A stretch of DNA of 64,000 nucleotides, taken from positions 11,090,995-11,154,994 of the forward strand of contig NC_134541.1 of assembly GCF_050624435.1 (NCBI RefSeq), read 5' to 3'. Source of the stretch: Tenrec ecaudatus. Taxonomy: Eukaryota > Chordata > Mammalia > Afrosoricida > Tenrecidae. The position numbers and the translations under genes are program-made. This document shows, piece by piece, positions 42,654 through 54,845 of the stretch. The notes under the pieces were generated by a model that did not search any database, was not told the origin of the DNA, and worked only from the letters and a program-made list of their open reading frames with translations. How positions within the stretch are numbered: position 1 is the stretch's first letter; the number at the start of each line of letters is the position of its first letter.

Positions 42654-43984
42654 TGGGATGGAAGGGTGACAAATCAGACAGTCCAGCAAGGACAGGTCCC
42701 CTTTCTGCGTGTCACAGGAAACCAGCCTCCAACAACCGAAGGGACAATTAGCAGAGCAGTACGGTGATAATATGTAAAGACTGTAGTAAAGTCATAGAGG
42801 ATAGAAAAGATAGGAGAGAGAATAAAATAAAGGAGCCCGACACATTGATGGCAGCATGCTCACCTCAGCCCCTCTGGATGGTCCGCATGGAACTGGGAGG
42901 AGAGAGAGAGACTGTCATCTTGGGACATTTATAGGGAGCCTGAGACGTGCATATGCAGTAGTTACATGGGTCACAAGGTGGGTGGTGTCTACATATAGGT
43001 CCCTGAGCTCACAGGCGAGGAAACCTAACACCTGCATTGGGGGAAGGTTCAGGGGTGGGGTGGGAGGGGCGGGAAGAGAGAGCAGAAGAATGATGTCGGC
43101 TTCTCTAGGGAGATAGAACCCACCATGTGCTCATTGAAGGCAGCACAGCTGTGAAGGGGGGAATTCGTGGGAATGATGTTTAAAGTACTTGGACTTTACC
43201 TCTAACTTGCCACAGTGGAGGCTGCCCCACCGTGGGACACCAGCTTTCCAGATTCCCTCTGTAATAAGTTAGGGCATATAGTCCGCGTCACATCTCCCTC
43301 CGTGCTAACGTCCCACATCTCTCCGTCAGGGGCTGATGTCCTCATTAGACAGCGCCTGGGTCCCCGGTCACCACCGTCTCCACCTCCACCGCCCTCTCAT
43401 CCTGTCTCCGTGGCACCAGCCCTTCCTTGGCCCCTGGGAGTTTGTTTGGACCTGCTTGTAAACCCCCGGAAGGCTGCCTTTAGACAGGAGCAAGAAGGCC
43501 CGTCCTCACCGTGGCCGCTTGGACTGTAAAACTCCCAAACCAAACTCACTTCCCCTGGGCCCACTGGATTACCAGCCCCACTCCGCTGCCTGTCACCCCT
43601 GGTACCCATCAAAACCTGCCTCTGGCCGTGGGAAAACCCTCACTTCGCTGTTTTTCTCTATGAAGTTGTAAGTCACTAACAACTCCAATCGCACTTCCCG
43701 TTTACTTTTCCCCCTTTACACGCGACTCTATGATTAAGTTCCGGGGGTAAGGCCTCTGGGAGGTTTCTGAGGCCTTGACGCTCATGTTATGATTTTGTTT
43801 TTCAATGTTTATTTGTTTGCTTGGGTTTTTAAAGAAGCATCCTCGATGTGGCTACATGGCCCGTGTCAACAAACGAGATCTGTACAATGTCCCATTAAAC
43901 CTCTCCTCCTGGGGTACTCGATTTCTTTTCCCTACACCCCCCCCACCCCGCCCTGAGCCCTGGGCTCCTCAGCAGCTTCCAAGG
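42653..43984. other. Unrecognised, mostly non-repetitive
   Basis: About 1.3 kb with C-rich patches (43375-43400, 43935-43955); no coding support. Confidence 0.25.
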
Positions 43985-44815
43985 CTCATGGTTGGGTGGG
44001 AAACCATTTCCTGGTTCTGTTTTCCCTTATCATCATGGTGTCAGTCAAGACTTCCTTGTGAGTGTGGCTTGTTTGGCCAAGCATAATAGGCTCCAGGTAT
44101 TCCAGGTCTCGCAGAGTTTAAGAGAGTCGTCATTTTGGTTCTGGATGCACGACATTCCATTCTGTGGGTGTCCCACAGTTTGTCCATCCATTCCTCCACA
44201 GTCAGCATTTGGGGCCGTTTCTGTTTACGCCATGGTGGAAACGGCTGCCACCAACGCCGATCTGCAGATGTCTATTCACGTGTGTTCTTCATTTCTTCAG
44301 GATAATGACCCAGGAGCGGGATGGCAGGATCCTAACGTAACTGTGTCTGCATCTGTTTCCGGAAGCTCCATATTGCCTTCCGTGGTTGTACAATTCTGCA
44401 GCCACAGCAGCCCTGTAGGACCATCCCGCTCTCTCCACATCCTCGCCAGCGTTTAGGAGCTTCTGTGTGCGTGTGTTTTATTAAAAGCATTGGTGTGCGG
44501 TGGTAGCTCGATGTTTTCCTTTGTATTTCTCTAATCACTGATGAACATGAACGCTTCTTCATACGATGGTTGGCCACCTGGACGGCCCCTTTAGTAAATT
44601 GTCTATTCATGTCCTGTGCCTGTTTTTTAATTGGGTTATTTGTATTTTCTTGTTAAGGTGTACTTTTCTAAAGCTTTTGGTAATTAGCCCTTTATCTTAC
44701 TCCACCTCCCCCACATGGGTGATCTCAAACAGTATGTGTCCCTTTGTGATGGGTGAACTCACTCAGCATAAAACCCTCCAAATCCATCCCTGGATTTTAT
44801 TGTTTCTTTAAAAAG
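43985..44815 (-). mobile_element. Old L1 3' region
   Basis: CCAAGCATAATAGGCTCC, CCACAGTTTGTCCATCCATT, GGATAATGACCCAGGAGCGG, CTGATGAACATGAACGCTTC, TCTATTCATGTCCTGTGCC: antisense L1 3'-UTR landmarks in order. Confidence 0.7.
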
Positions 44816-45058
44816 ACTGGTTTGTGTTTGGCTAACCCTCTTTACAAATTAAGCAGAGCTTAGTTTTGTTTAAACAATTCTCATGTAAAATCTTGATCTC
44901 AATCGTTTGTCCTTTGTGGTTTACTTTTCAGTCAGTCTGAGATGTAGCTGAGTATTTTAAGAAGAAAAGTACAGTAAAAAAAAAAAAAACAACCAAAAAG
45001 CCAGTGCCTGTGTAAGGCAGAAACCTGACAGAGAAGGAAAGCTCAAATACTTTTCAAT

Positions 45059-45118
45059 GAGAGAGAGAGAGAGACAGAGAAAGAGAAGGGAGAGAGGGAG
45101 GGAGGGAGAGAGAGAGAT
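45059..45118 (+). repeat. (GA)n-rich tract
   Basis: GAGA runs with a few CAGA and GGGA interruptions; a pyrimidine (TTTC/TC) tract lies 280 bp on, at 45399-45464. Confidence 0.85.
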
Positions 45119-45619
45119 GTACCCTGTCAGAGGCCCCAAGCAAGCAACACCCAGAAGCACAGGGACGTCCCATCCAAGTCTGGCTCTCACAGATGTCACT
45201 GAATTATGAATTCTCAACAGATCTTTCTGTGCTTCATGTTAATCGCAGGTTGACAAAGGGCAGTCCAAGAGTCAGCTCTGGTCCCTGAACTAAGGCTGTT
45301 TTTTAAAGAAAGAATATATATATATTAAAGGTTTGTAAAAGGAAAAAATGAAGAATGGGTGACAGAGACTATATTTGAGCTACAGAGGCAGGAACATATT
45401 TTTCTTTCTTTCCTTCCTCTTTCTCTCTCTCTCTCTTTCTTTCTGTCTCTTTCTTTCTTTTTAAAGGAACCTTTTCTACCTGACTCTTTTCAAACAGAAT
45501 TTGATCTCCCTGGCCAATCCTTTATAAACTACATAGGAACGAGATTATAGCCCCGTGCTTTGTTATATGGTGGGAGCAACAATGGGGGAGTGAATGGCCA
45601 TCATGTGAGAGGTCTGCTC

Positions 45620-45775
45620 TTGTTGCTGGGCACCATCCAGGCCACTCCGACTCATAGTGACCCCACGTGGCAGAGCAGGGCTGCCCAGGCTTCCACCCTT
45701 AGAGAAGCTCTCCGGGGCACTTTCAAACCTGGTGGGTTCAAACCTCTGACCCTCCAGTGAACAACCAAGGGCTGG
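45620..45775 (-). mobile_element. AfroSINE
   Basis: CCGACTCATAGTGACCCCAC and GGTGGGTTCAAACCTCTGAC. Confidence 0.65.
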
Positions 45776-45869
45776 TCCTTTATGTTTGTTACACATGCTA
45801 ATGACATCATTGACTCAACACTGCCCCTAGATGTTCATTGCGATAATTAAATTCTTTCTTCCTGGATGC

Positions 45870-46055
45870 AGGAGCCTGGTGACATAGTGGGGTTCACGTG
45901 GAGCTGCTAGCCAGAAGATCAGCATTCAGAACCGCCAAGCATTCCCTGGGAGAAAAATGTACATCCTCAGAAACCCACTGGGGTAGTTCCACCCGCCCGA
46001 TGGGGTTGCTGTGCGTCAGCGTGGACGCAAAGCCAGGGGGTGTTTGGGGTTTGCT
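45870..46055 (+). mobile_element. AfroSINE
   Basis: GAGCCTGGTGACATAGTGGG and CAGAAACCCACTGGGGTAG. Confidence 0.7.
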
Positions 46056-46526
46056 ATAGTAGCCTTTGCACATTCTGACACAGGGGTGTCTGGTCCCTTC
46101 TCACTGCCGTTTCATGGATTGAGTTTGCATTTCAGCCCTGGCCTCAAAATTGTAAGGAGTTGGGACAGGACATGGCACGAGCTCTATCGCCCCCTGTTGG
46201 TGATGGGCATGGCTGTCCCATTTTTGTTACTGCAAGAAGTTTTGTTCCAATCAATGGACGTTCGGAATGGACTATTTGTAAAGCAAGGAATTCCTTTGTT
46301 TTATATGAGTATCCTGAAGGCAGAAAAAGTGCTCATTGAGCAACATTTTGTGTTACCTCTTTAACCAAAAAAAACCCCACATTTTAGTTGAATCTGATTT
46401 TCCTTTTTGGTAATCATAGGTGGGCATTATAGAACTTTTCCCCATCATCAGAAAACTAATTTATGCATCTCCAGAATCTTATACGTGCTTATTCCTTGTA
46501 TTCCTGTGGCAAACTAGATACAGCCT
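46056..46526. other. Unrecognised
   Basis: No named repeat or gene. Confidence 0.25.
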
Positions 46527-46675
46527 AAGGATCCCTGGCGCAGTGGTTAAAGTATGAATGGGAAACTGCAAACCCACCGGCGGCCTGTCTGCAGAAAGAT
46601 GTGGTGGGTCTGCTTCTGCCAGGAGTAGTCTTGGAAACCCAGGGGGACGCTTCACAGAACAGACTATGCCAGGAT
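46527..46675 (+). mobile_element. AfroSINE
   Basis: GGATCCCTGGCGCAGTGGTT and GAAAGATGTGGTGGGTCTGC. Confidence 0.7.
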
Positions 46676-46829
46676 GATGGAGCGTCATAGTCATTCCTGG
46701 ATGTCACGTCTGTACCCACCGTCTATTCCGTGACGATGATGTCATCGTTAAACCCCATAGTCATCTTCCATTCTGCGGCTCTGATGTCAGAGATTCTACC
46801 CCATGACACTATGATAGAATAAAATCAGC

Positions 46830-46992
46830 AACCCAAATCCATTGCCATCGAGTCGATGTGACTCATAGCGACCAGCCGGGACTCTGTGGCTCTTTATGAG
46901 AATAGAAAGCCCTGTCTTTCTCCCACTGAGAGGCTGGTGCTTTCTAACTGAGGATCTCAGCCCAGTGAGTAACCACCACGCCCAGGGCACCT
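46830..46992 (-). mobile_element. AfroSINE
   Basis: TTGCCATCGAGTCGATGTGA to ACCACCACGCCCAGGGCACC. Confidence 0.75.
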
Positions 46993-47121
46993 AGGCCAGA
47001 ATAGACTGGAGTTTATAACACGCATTTTGAATGTCTACTTTTGGTAAACACCCCAATCCCCACCCCAGGTCAGTTCCCTACGCTTTAGTGTGAGCACTTT
47101 CTGCGTACTAGTTCATGTGCC

Positions 47122-47311
47122 TTTCTGGAGAAAGATGAGGCTTTCTACTCCCGTGAAGAGTTACAGCCTTGGGAACCCACCGGGGCCATTCTTCCCTGCC
47201 CTACAGGGTTGCTATGAGTCGGAATTGATTCGCTGGCAGTGTGAATGAGTGAGTGAGTGAGTGAGTGAGTGAGTGAGTGAGTGAGTGAGTGAGTGAGTGA
47301 GTGAGTGAGTG
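47122..47311 (+). mobile_element. AfroSINE 3' half with (TGAG)n tail
   Basis: GGCTTTCTACTCCCGTGAAG...GGGTTGCTATGAGTCGG to 47243, then about 17 TGAG units at 47244-47311. Confidence 0.8.
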
Positions 47312-47411
47312 AATCTACCTCTAACCACCCTCTTCAGGAAGGAAAACTGCCCCTTCCTGGGCTTGCCAAAGCCTAAGCACACTGCTGACTTCATAGTCCT
47401 CAAGCATTGGG

Positions 47412-47582
47412 GAGGAGCCCTGGTAGCCAGGTCAGCAGTTCGAATCCACCAGCTGATCCAAGGAAGAAAGACGAGGTTCTCTACACCCAGAAACACTTAC
47501 CATCTTAAATGTTCACAGGGAAAGTTCCACCCTGTCCTATCGGGTGTCCGTAAGCCTGAATGGACTCCATGGCTGCAGGGAG
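47412..47582 (+). mobile_element. AfroSINE
   Basis: GGAGCCCTGGTAGCCAGGTC (internal deletion in the head) and GTTCGAATCCACCAGCTG. Confidence 0.7.
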
Positions 47583-48532
47583 GGAAGGGAGAGCGTTGGT
47601 GAAGACTCAGAATGGATACCACTCCGTCTGCCGACCACAGCCTTCCACAAACTGCGTGACTGTTCGCCCCACTGCCCCTCACTTCACGCTGGGACACTCG
47701 TGACATGCAGGTGAATACACTTGAGTGTCTCTCTGAGCTTTCAATCTACAAGAACCAGAAGAGACCAGGAAAATGTGGCTTACAAGAAAATAGGGAAAGT
47801 GTTGGCTCCTAAGTGCCCTACTTCATATCACTTTTTAAAAATCCAACCAAGGCAGTGACTCCAGTACGGTAGGGAAATGGAGACTTGGGGATTTTTGTTT
47901 GTTTGTTTTCTTGGTTTTGCAAATATCGCTGCCCTAGGGAAGGTCCCAGGCCCTCCCTCTGGCAGGGTTGCCTGTCTAACCTGAACAGACCACGGCAATG
48001 AGGCATTTGTGGGCTTCTTAGATGCCCTTGGGATCCTCCGTGGATGCACCTTGATGTGGGCAAACTCCCCATGAGGCCAGAGAATGGCTGGACCAAGGGC
48101 AGAGAAGCTTTGCTGCAAGGCCTCTCCAGGAAGAGACTGTGCTGTTTGTGCCCGGAAATCTGGGGAATGGATTATCATGCAGATTTGAGACCAGGTGCCT
48201 TGTAGGAGCAGCCAGGCCCCCCACCAGGGACTTTGGGATGTGGTTGCATTGTTAAAACATCCCCCACCCCCACTGGCGGGATTCAAATAATTTAACAACA
48301 GGTTTACTGCCCAAACAGCCACTTTAAGTATAAGAAACGAGGTACCAACAGGTCGTTTACTATTTTGTGAAGTTAGTACTTAAACAACAAGAGGTACACA
48401 AAACTAGATTCTGAGTCTTAAAATATGAAACAAATATATTAAACCATACCTGACCAAAAATACCCAATAAGGTTATTATTCAAGATATTTTCATATTGCT
48501 TCTTGATTGCTAGCCTCACTTAAAATATTCTT
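47583..48532. other. Unrecognised, possible hAT-MITE piece
   Basis: 48258-48300 (CACTGGCGGGATTCAAATAA) resembles an old hAT MITE. Otherwise no identity. Confidence 0.3.
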
Positions 48533-48703
48533 TGCTGTTAATCTGAACATCATCAGACATGGTCTGATATCAAACTTACAGACTTGATCTGGACTGGGCT
48601 GGGATGTTTGCTCAGTATTCGGCTGCTTTTGTATATAAAGTTCTTTCTCATTCACATATGAGTCTCCCTGGATTTGTATCTCTAGTCCACCTAGACTAAC
48701 ACG
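48533..48703 (-). repeat. Interspersed repeat A, antisense 5' part
   Basis: GATCTGGACTGGGCTGGGAT...GGATTTGTATCTCTAGTCCA: the reverse complement of the 1503 copy's start. Confidence 0.65.
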
Positions 48704-48705
48704 GA

Positions 48706-49045
48706 TGGCAAGACTTCCTCTCATGCACTTTGGACGCACTGCCAGGAGAGAGCCGTTCCTGGAGAGGACATCATGGTTGGCAAAGTAGAGGGACAGTGAG
48801 AAGAGGAAGGTCCTCCAGGAAATGATGGACACAGTGGCCGCAACAATGGACTCGCCCATAACAATTGTGAGGATGGTGCAGGACCGGACGGTGTTGGTCA
48901 GAGCAAACTCAATGACACCTAACAACAAGAAAAGATTGGCAACCTTGGAAACTCACAGGGCCGGTTCTTCCCCATTCTATAGGGTCCCTCTGAGTAGGGA
49001 ATCAACTGGAGGGCAGTGGGTTTGGTTGTTGCTTTGGGTTTTTAA
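48706..49045 (+). mobile_element. RTE/BovB-like 3' end followed by an AfroSINE 3' half
   Basis: RTE 48706-48937 (GGAGAGGACATCATGGTTGG...ATTGTGAGGATGGTGCAGGA...GACACCTAACAACAAG) runs into an AfroSINE body (CTTGGAAACTCACAGGGCC, GGGCAGTGGGTTTGG) to 49045. Confidence 0.75.
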
Positions 49046-49127
49046 AGCTTTGTAGGTCAATTATAAGATTGAACAGGGGCAGGAAACCCAATATGAGCAG
49101 AGGCTTTGGGCTTAGGAGCGTTACTGG

Positions 49128-49462
49128 ACACTGATATCCTGGTGGTTATGAGTTGGACGGCTAACCACAAGTTCAGCTGTTCAAAGCCACCAGCTGCTCC
49201 ATGAGAGAAAGATGAGGCTTTCTATTCCCATAAAGAGTTTTTGTCTCAGAAACCCACTGTTCTTCCCTGTCCTGTAGGGTCACTGTGAGGTGGCAAGAAG
49301 TCAATGGCAGTAAGTTGCCCAGGTGGTGGAGGTGGAGGTGGAGGTGGTAGAGGTGGAGGTGGTGGAGGTGAAGGTGGAGGTAGTGCTCGTGGTGGTGGTG
49401 GAGGTGGTGGTGGAGGTGGAGGTGGTGGTGGTGGTGGTGGTGGTGGTGGTGGTGGAGGTGGT
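49128..49462 (+). mobile_element. AfroSINE with (GGT/GGA)n tail
   Basis: SINE to about 49320; 49321-49462 is a GGTGGA/GGTGGT tract. The poly-histidine frame on the - strand is its artefact. Confidence 0.8.
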
Positions 49463-49762
49463 GAGGCACTAAATTACTAAGAGAAAACTATAAAGCCTGT
49501 GGTAGTCATTAAGCTTTGGGAAGCACTTTAGAATTAAGTTCTCTTTTCCCAATTTGCTCTGTCTGACTTAGTTCTCATATCCTCTGGGGCCCAACATCAG
49601 ACAGCAGGCTCATTGTGGATCAGAGGAGGGGACACCTGCCTCAGCTACCATCACCCTCTGCTGAGCAGTGGGGTCTAGGAGACTTCAAGACACAGAGCCT
49701 GCTTGTTCCTGGTGGTGCTTCCTGCCTGAACCTCATTAGACAAATATCAGTGCAGATGAGCG
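49463..49762. other. Unrecognised
   Basis: Non-repetitive by eye. Confidence 0.25.
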
Positions 49763-49942
49763 GTGGGGATAGGTGTTGGCCTTCTATCCGAACAGTCAGC
49801 AGTTCAAAACCACCAACTGCTCTGGTGGAAGAAAGACCGGGCTTCCTAGTCCCCTAAAGAGTTACAGTCTCAAAATCTCGCAGAGACAGCGCTACCCTGT
49901 CTTATGAATTGGTATCAACTCAATGGCAATGAGTTGAGTCAA
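49763..49942 (+). mobile_element. AfroSINE
   Basis: GTCAGCAGTTCAAAACCACC and GGTATCAACTCAATGGCAAT. Confidence 0.75.
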
Positions 49943-50694
49943 CATATAGACCCCTTAAGAGGGACCATGAGAATTAAGCCTATTAGTATTTTTATCTCCC
50001 TCCCACCCGAAGAAATGTTCATTTCAAAGTGCTTTCCAAATCTTAATGACTGTATTATTTTCTCAAAGAACGTTACTCATCACAACTTTGGATCTTTATT
50101 ACAGTTTACATCTGAGCACCCCGTTTGCAGAAGACTACGGATGACCGTGAAAGCGCACACCCCATCTACAGAGTCCTCAGGTAGATTGAACCCCCGATGA
50201 ATTCTTTCTGATCATTAAGGAGTGAAGAATGTGCATGGCCATGCCCTCTAGCAGAATGCGATGAGAGTGGATTAGCTCCATTTTCTCTCCAGCCAGCCCA
50301 GGGAGGAGCAGTCAGACTCTCATAGGGGCTTGCCTAGGGGTGTGCTTGATGGAGATCATTAGATGGGGACAGTACTAGGGGGTGGAGTGTCCCATGTCAC
50401 GAGTCATTTTTCCCTGATTGCCTTGGTCAGAAAGCCCTGGAACCATCTTGTACGCTCTTCTGTCGAACATAAAGTACATGTCCCAACCACGGTCCTGTTC
50501 CCAACCCTGTAGCTCACCTGTAACTATGATATATTGATCTGCCACCAATCATGAACTTCGGACAGTTTCCTTTGTCCCATGCCCTAATCTCCTAAGTCCT
50601 GACTGTGGATCCTCAAATTCCATTGTGGCCTCCCTCATCCGGATGGTGCACCTGTGTTGTATTCATCCTTTGTAAGAGTTCATAAATGTTCTCC
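49943..50694. other. Unrecognised
   Basis: No gene or named repeat. Confidence 0.25.
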
Positions 50695-51040
50695 TTAAAT
50701 TATATCTGAGGGGAACCAATCACAATGGTCGATGTATAACACACACACACACACACCAAGGGGGAGAAACAACAGAAACATGAGTGAAGGGAGAAAACAG
50801 ATGGTGTAAGATATGAAAATAATAATTAAAACATAATTATAATAATTATAATTTATCAAGGGTTCCTGATGGTAGGGGAGGGAGGGGAAAAAGAGGAGCT
50901 GATTCCAAGGGCTCAAGTAGAAAGAAAATGTTTTGAAAATGATGATGGCAACGTCTGCACAAATGTTCTTGGCTTGATTCAATGAATGTATGGATTATTA
51001 AAAGAGCTGTAAGAGCCCCCTAAAATGATTTATAAAAAGA
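50695..51040 (+). mobile_element. Family L LINE 3' end
   Basis: GGGGAACCAATCACAATGG, GAGGAGCTGATTCCAAGGGC, GAGCCCCCTAAAATGATTTA. Confidence 0.7.
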
Positions 51041-51258
51041 AAAGAAGAAGACGCATGAAAACAAGAAAAAAGTTACGTTTGAGCTTGCGGTCTCTCTTGT
51101 CCCAAAGGATGAAGACTCTCAGCGGAAACCGAAAGGCTGGGGTTTGCGTCCACAGTGCCTTGGGAGAAAACCTGGCAATTGACATGTGGACCATTAGCCA
51201 CAGAACACCATATGAAGTATGGCTCTACTGTGAGGGGGCGTGGGTTTGCCATGACAAC

Positions 51259-51395
51259 TCAAACCAAACTCACCGCCATCGCGTTCATGCCACCCCACAG
51301 CAACCCTAAAGGACAAGGTGGGACTGGCCCTGTGGGTTCCTGAGACTTTAACTCTTTACCGGAGCAGCAAGCCCTGTCTTCCCGGGCTTGTCGTG
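51259..51395 (-). mobile_element. AfroSINE 3' half
   Basis: AACCAAACTCACCGCCATCG to AGCAAGCCCTGTCTTCCCGG. Confidence 0.7.
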
Positions 51396-51815
51396 AGCCG
51401 TGATAAAGCACTTGACGCCCAGCACAAGCTTAGCTGTTTAGCGGTATCGTGGGAACTGCTGTGCTGCGGAGCCTGTGCTCTCACCAGCTCCGGAGACTCG
51501 CTCATTCCATCTCCCCGTGGGGGGGGGGGCGGTGTCCCCCAGTCTCCCACCACTGTCCTGGGACTTCAGAAGCCAGCCTAGTGCCCAGCTACCGTTCTGC
51601 TCATGACACAATCAACAGATGCTGACCAAACAGGAGAAAACTGGGACCAAACCACAACTGTTAGAAATCGAACTTCCTGGGCTGGTTGTGGCTTAGTGGG
51701 CTCCTAGAGACGAGGGCCCAGAGGTGCCCTTGACACTGTGGACCGGAGACACACCTGGAAGCCACCCTTCCACTGAAAGCCGATTAGATTGTAAAATAGA
51801 GACCATCACCTGTGA

Positions 51816-52603
51816 AAGGAGCATTGGTGGCCCAGCTGGGCTGCTAACCACAAGGTCAGCAGTTCTAAACCACCAGCTGCTCTGCAGGAGACAGGTGAGG
51901 CTTTCTACTCCCAGAAAGAATTAACAGTTCCAGAATCTCAGAGGAGCAGTTTTACTCTGTCCTACAAGGTTGCTATGAGTCAGCATCGACTCGATGGCGG
52001 GGAGTTTGAGTTTAATCTTGAATATTCTATTAAAGGGTCCTTGGTGTCAAAGCGCCCGGATGGCACAGTGGTTAGCCACAGATCAGCAGTTCAAAACCAC
52101 CAGCCGCTCCTCAAGAGAAAGATGGGCTTTCTACTCCTATGAAGAGTTATAGCTCTGGAAACCCACAGGGGCTGTTCTACCCTGTCCGACAGGGTGGCTG
52201 TGACTCGGCATGAGTCGATGGCAGTGAGTTTGGTTTTGGAGTTGGGTTGGACTGCTAATGGCCAAGTCTGGCAGTTCAAACCACCCGGTTGCTCTGAGGG
52301 GGAAAGGTGAGGGTGGCGGCTACTGTAGGAAATCATAGCCTCGGACTCTGTATAGAGCTATTATGACTCAGAATCGACGTCACGGCAGTGGGTTTGGGGG
52401 CACAGTTTATTAAAGAACCGGTGATGCTGTGTGGTAGGTGGGTGTTGGGGTGCTAACCGCAAGGGGAGTGGTTCAAACCCACCAGCTGCTCCACAAGAGA
52501 GAAACCGATGAGACGGGCTGTACCCGTGAAGAGTCACACACTGGGAAACTCAGTAGCGTCAATATGAGTCAGAACGCACTCAAAGGCAGTGGGTGGGGTT
52601 TGG
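51816..52603 (+). mobile_element. Head-to-tail array of four AfroSINEs
   Basis: Copies at 51816-52012, 52048-52240, 52241-52402 (head truncated) and 52413-52603, all +, with 0-35 bp spacers. Confidence 0.8.
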
Positions 52604-52821
52604 CTTCCTGGCAGTCTATTAAGAGAGACTGCAATAACATAATGAAAAACTTTGAGATATGGTGGGAATGACCGAAAATGTAGCGGAGAGACCCAGAAGG
52701 AGCAATGCTGTTGGAAGAGTGGCCTCAGTAGACTTGCTCACCCCAGGGTGGACACGACCTTCCGTGTGCACAACACCGCAATGACTGCAGCTCACGATGC
52801 AGCCGGTGCGCATGTCCCAGC

Positions 52822-53024
52822 TCTCCCTGCCATGGGGTCCGTTCTGACTCAGAGAGACCCTCTATAGTCCAGGGTGGAACTGTCCCACTGAGTTTCTGAG
52901 ACTCTGTGTCTTATGGGAGCAGAAAGCCTCATCTTTCTCCAGCGGGGTGGCTGGTGGGTTTGAACTACTCACGTCGTGTTGGCAGCTTGGGCTTAGCCAA
53001 CCTTCTTTACCACCAGGGCTCCTT
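52822..53024 (-). mobile_element. AfroSINE
   Basis: CTGCCATGGGGTCCGTTCTG to TTTACCACCAGGGCTCC. Confidence 0.75.
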
Positions 53025-53119
53025 GGGAAAATTTTCAGTGAAGGCCATATTCCTGACTTGACTTTTAAAATGTTCTTCCCATTAAAAAAGACATGCTTTT
53101 ATTATAATTTTCTTTCTTT

Positions 53120-53272
53120 TTTTAATGTAAATCATTTTATTGGGGGCTCCTACAACTCTTATCACAATCCATGCATACATGAATTGTGTCAAGCACATTT
53201 GTACATATGTTGCCATCATCATTCTCAAAATAGTTGCTGCTTGAGCCCTTGGGATCAGCTTATTATTTGCAG
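53120..53272 (-). mobile_element. Family L LINE 3' end
   Basis: AATCATTTTATTGGGGGCTC...GTACATATGTTGCCATCATC...CTTGAGCCCTTGGGATCAG. Confidence 0.7.
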
Positions 53273-53289
53273 AATGTGCTAGGGGCCAC

Positions 53290-53720
53290 TGAGGTCCTGC
53301 AGGGACAGGCGGCCTGGCTCTTGTGGGGTTAAATTATATTAACCGCAGCCGCGGCATGGCTTGTGCCGCACGACCAGCTTCAGATGGTTTCCGGCTGCAG
53401 CTCCGGAGGCCCCCCTCGTTGTCATCCTTCGCATCTGTGGACACTTAAGCCTCCCGTTCCTTTGAAAGAGGAATTTGAGAATATGAAGGGTTTATACTCT
53501 CTAAACTAATTAGCAGTGGCCAGAAACCCGAGGAGGCCTGGCCGCCCTTCAGGGCACTCAGTTTCCCTGGGTGTCTCCCCAAGTCAGCCAAACCGGCCCT
53601 GGCCATTTTTGCCAACCCCCGGAAAGGAAGAATGGGGTACTCACTTCATTTTTATACTAGAGACTTGATTAACTAGTTCTTAGAGGACATCGCCTGACAA
53701 ATAACTGTCCCTTTAAGTGT
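53290..53720. promoter_or_regulatory. Candidate conserved noncoding element
   Basis: Non-repetitive, CpG-containing (CCGCAGCCGCGGC near 53344) with CTAAACTAATTAGCAGTGGC and TTAACTAGTT homeodomain-type motifs. No coding frame. Untested. Confidence 0.3.
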
Positions 53721-54126
53721 TAGCGACATGGATTGGAAAGGGGAAATGATGCTTTCCCAAAGGAAATGCAATTAAAACCGCTGGTTAGAGCGGTGCTTGA
53801 AGAGGGAAAGACAGTGAGCGGTCCTTCTTGTATAACGATAGCGTACAACATTGAGATTTAGATAGACTTTCGTGTGTGTATTTGAAATACAAGTACGTCA
53901 GTATACATGCTCCCTGTTGATATGGAATAAGCTAAAAGATGCCTAAGGAAGAAGTCAACATACAGACTGTTGTGAAAAAGGATAACCAAAGAGCAGATCA
54001 TGGTCTTTTGTTTTGTTTTTTTCATAGATATGTATTTGCTTGTGTCTGACATTGACTTTCTGGAGTCGTATATCCAAGATACACCCAACAGCCAGGATCT
54101 TTCCGAGGATGTTTCTGAACCAACTT

Positions 54127-54395
54127 ACTTTTGTTCAGCGCCATCGACTTGGTTCCGACCCTCAGTGGCCCTACATACAATGGCACAAAACACCGCCGGG
54201 TCCTCACTGACTTCTCGACCAGTCCTATGTTTGAGCCCAAGGTGGCAGGCACCGTGTCCGTCCATCTCTCGGAGGGCCTTCTTCTTTTTTGCTGCCCGTC
54301 CACTTTGCCAAGCACGCTGTTCTTCTCCAGGGACTGGTCTCTCCTGACAACATGCCCACAGTACGGGAGACAGAGTCTCGCCATCCAATTTCGGT
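54127..54395 (-). mobile_element. RTE/BovB-like 3' end, antisense
   Basis: CGCCATCGACTTGGTTCCGA...GTTTGAGCCCAAGGTGGCAG...TCCAGGGACTGGTCTCTCC. The - strand keeps the C-terminal peptide RRDQSLEKNSVLGKVDGQQK. Confidence 0.75.
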
Positions 54396-54639
54396 TTTCC
54401 AGGTCTTCTAATCTGTTTCTTCAGTGACGGGACCTGTGGTGTCTGTGCTACGAAGGAGGCGTCCTCCCAAAGGTTCTCGGGGGCTTCCTGGATCAATGGC
54501 AAGTCTGCCTGGCTGCGGAAGAGTTTCCCAAACAGTCCTCTGTTGTGGTGCAGGCCCATCCTAAAGAAGGAATCCTGGCTCTGAATTCCTTTTGCATACA
54601 GAGGAGTTCTGTCTGATGCATCATCCAACAAAGCCCAGA

Positions 54640-54845
54640 CCAGGGTTCTTCAACCTCAGAACCATTGATGGGCTGGTCGGGCTAATTCCGCCATGGGGTC
54701 TCCCTCAGCCCTGGCGGGCACTTTGCAGCATCCCTCACCTCTGCACAGTGGATAGAGGATAGCACCCCTCCCCTCTCTCAAGCCGTGGCAACCCAAACTG
54801 TCTCCTGACATTGTTAAGCATCCCCTGGGCTGAGCGGGTAAAGTC
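54640..54845 (+). mobile_element. Charlie-type hAT MITE
   Basis: GGGTTCTTCAACCTCAGAAC...GGGCACTTTGCAGCATCCCT...CTGTCTCCTGACATTG...CCCCTGGGCTGAG, the layout of an old mammalian hAT MITE. Confidence 0.5.

Noticed and set aside
47244..47311. CRISPR-like array
   Set aside because: Simple 4-bp tandem repeat without spacers; host is a mammal.
49173..49469. 98-aa frame rich in histidine on the - strand
   Set aside because: Translation of the GGT/GGA repeat and SINE sequence.
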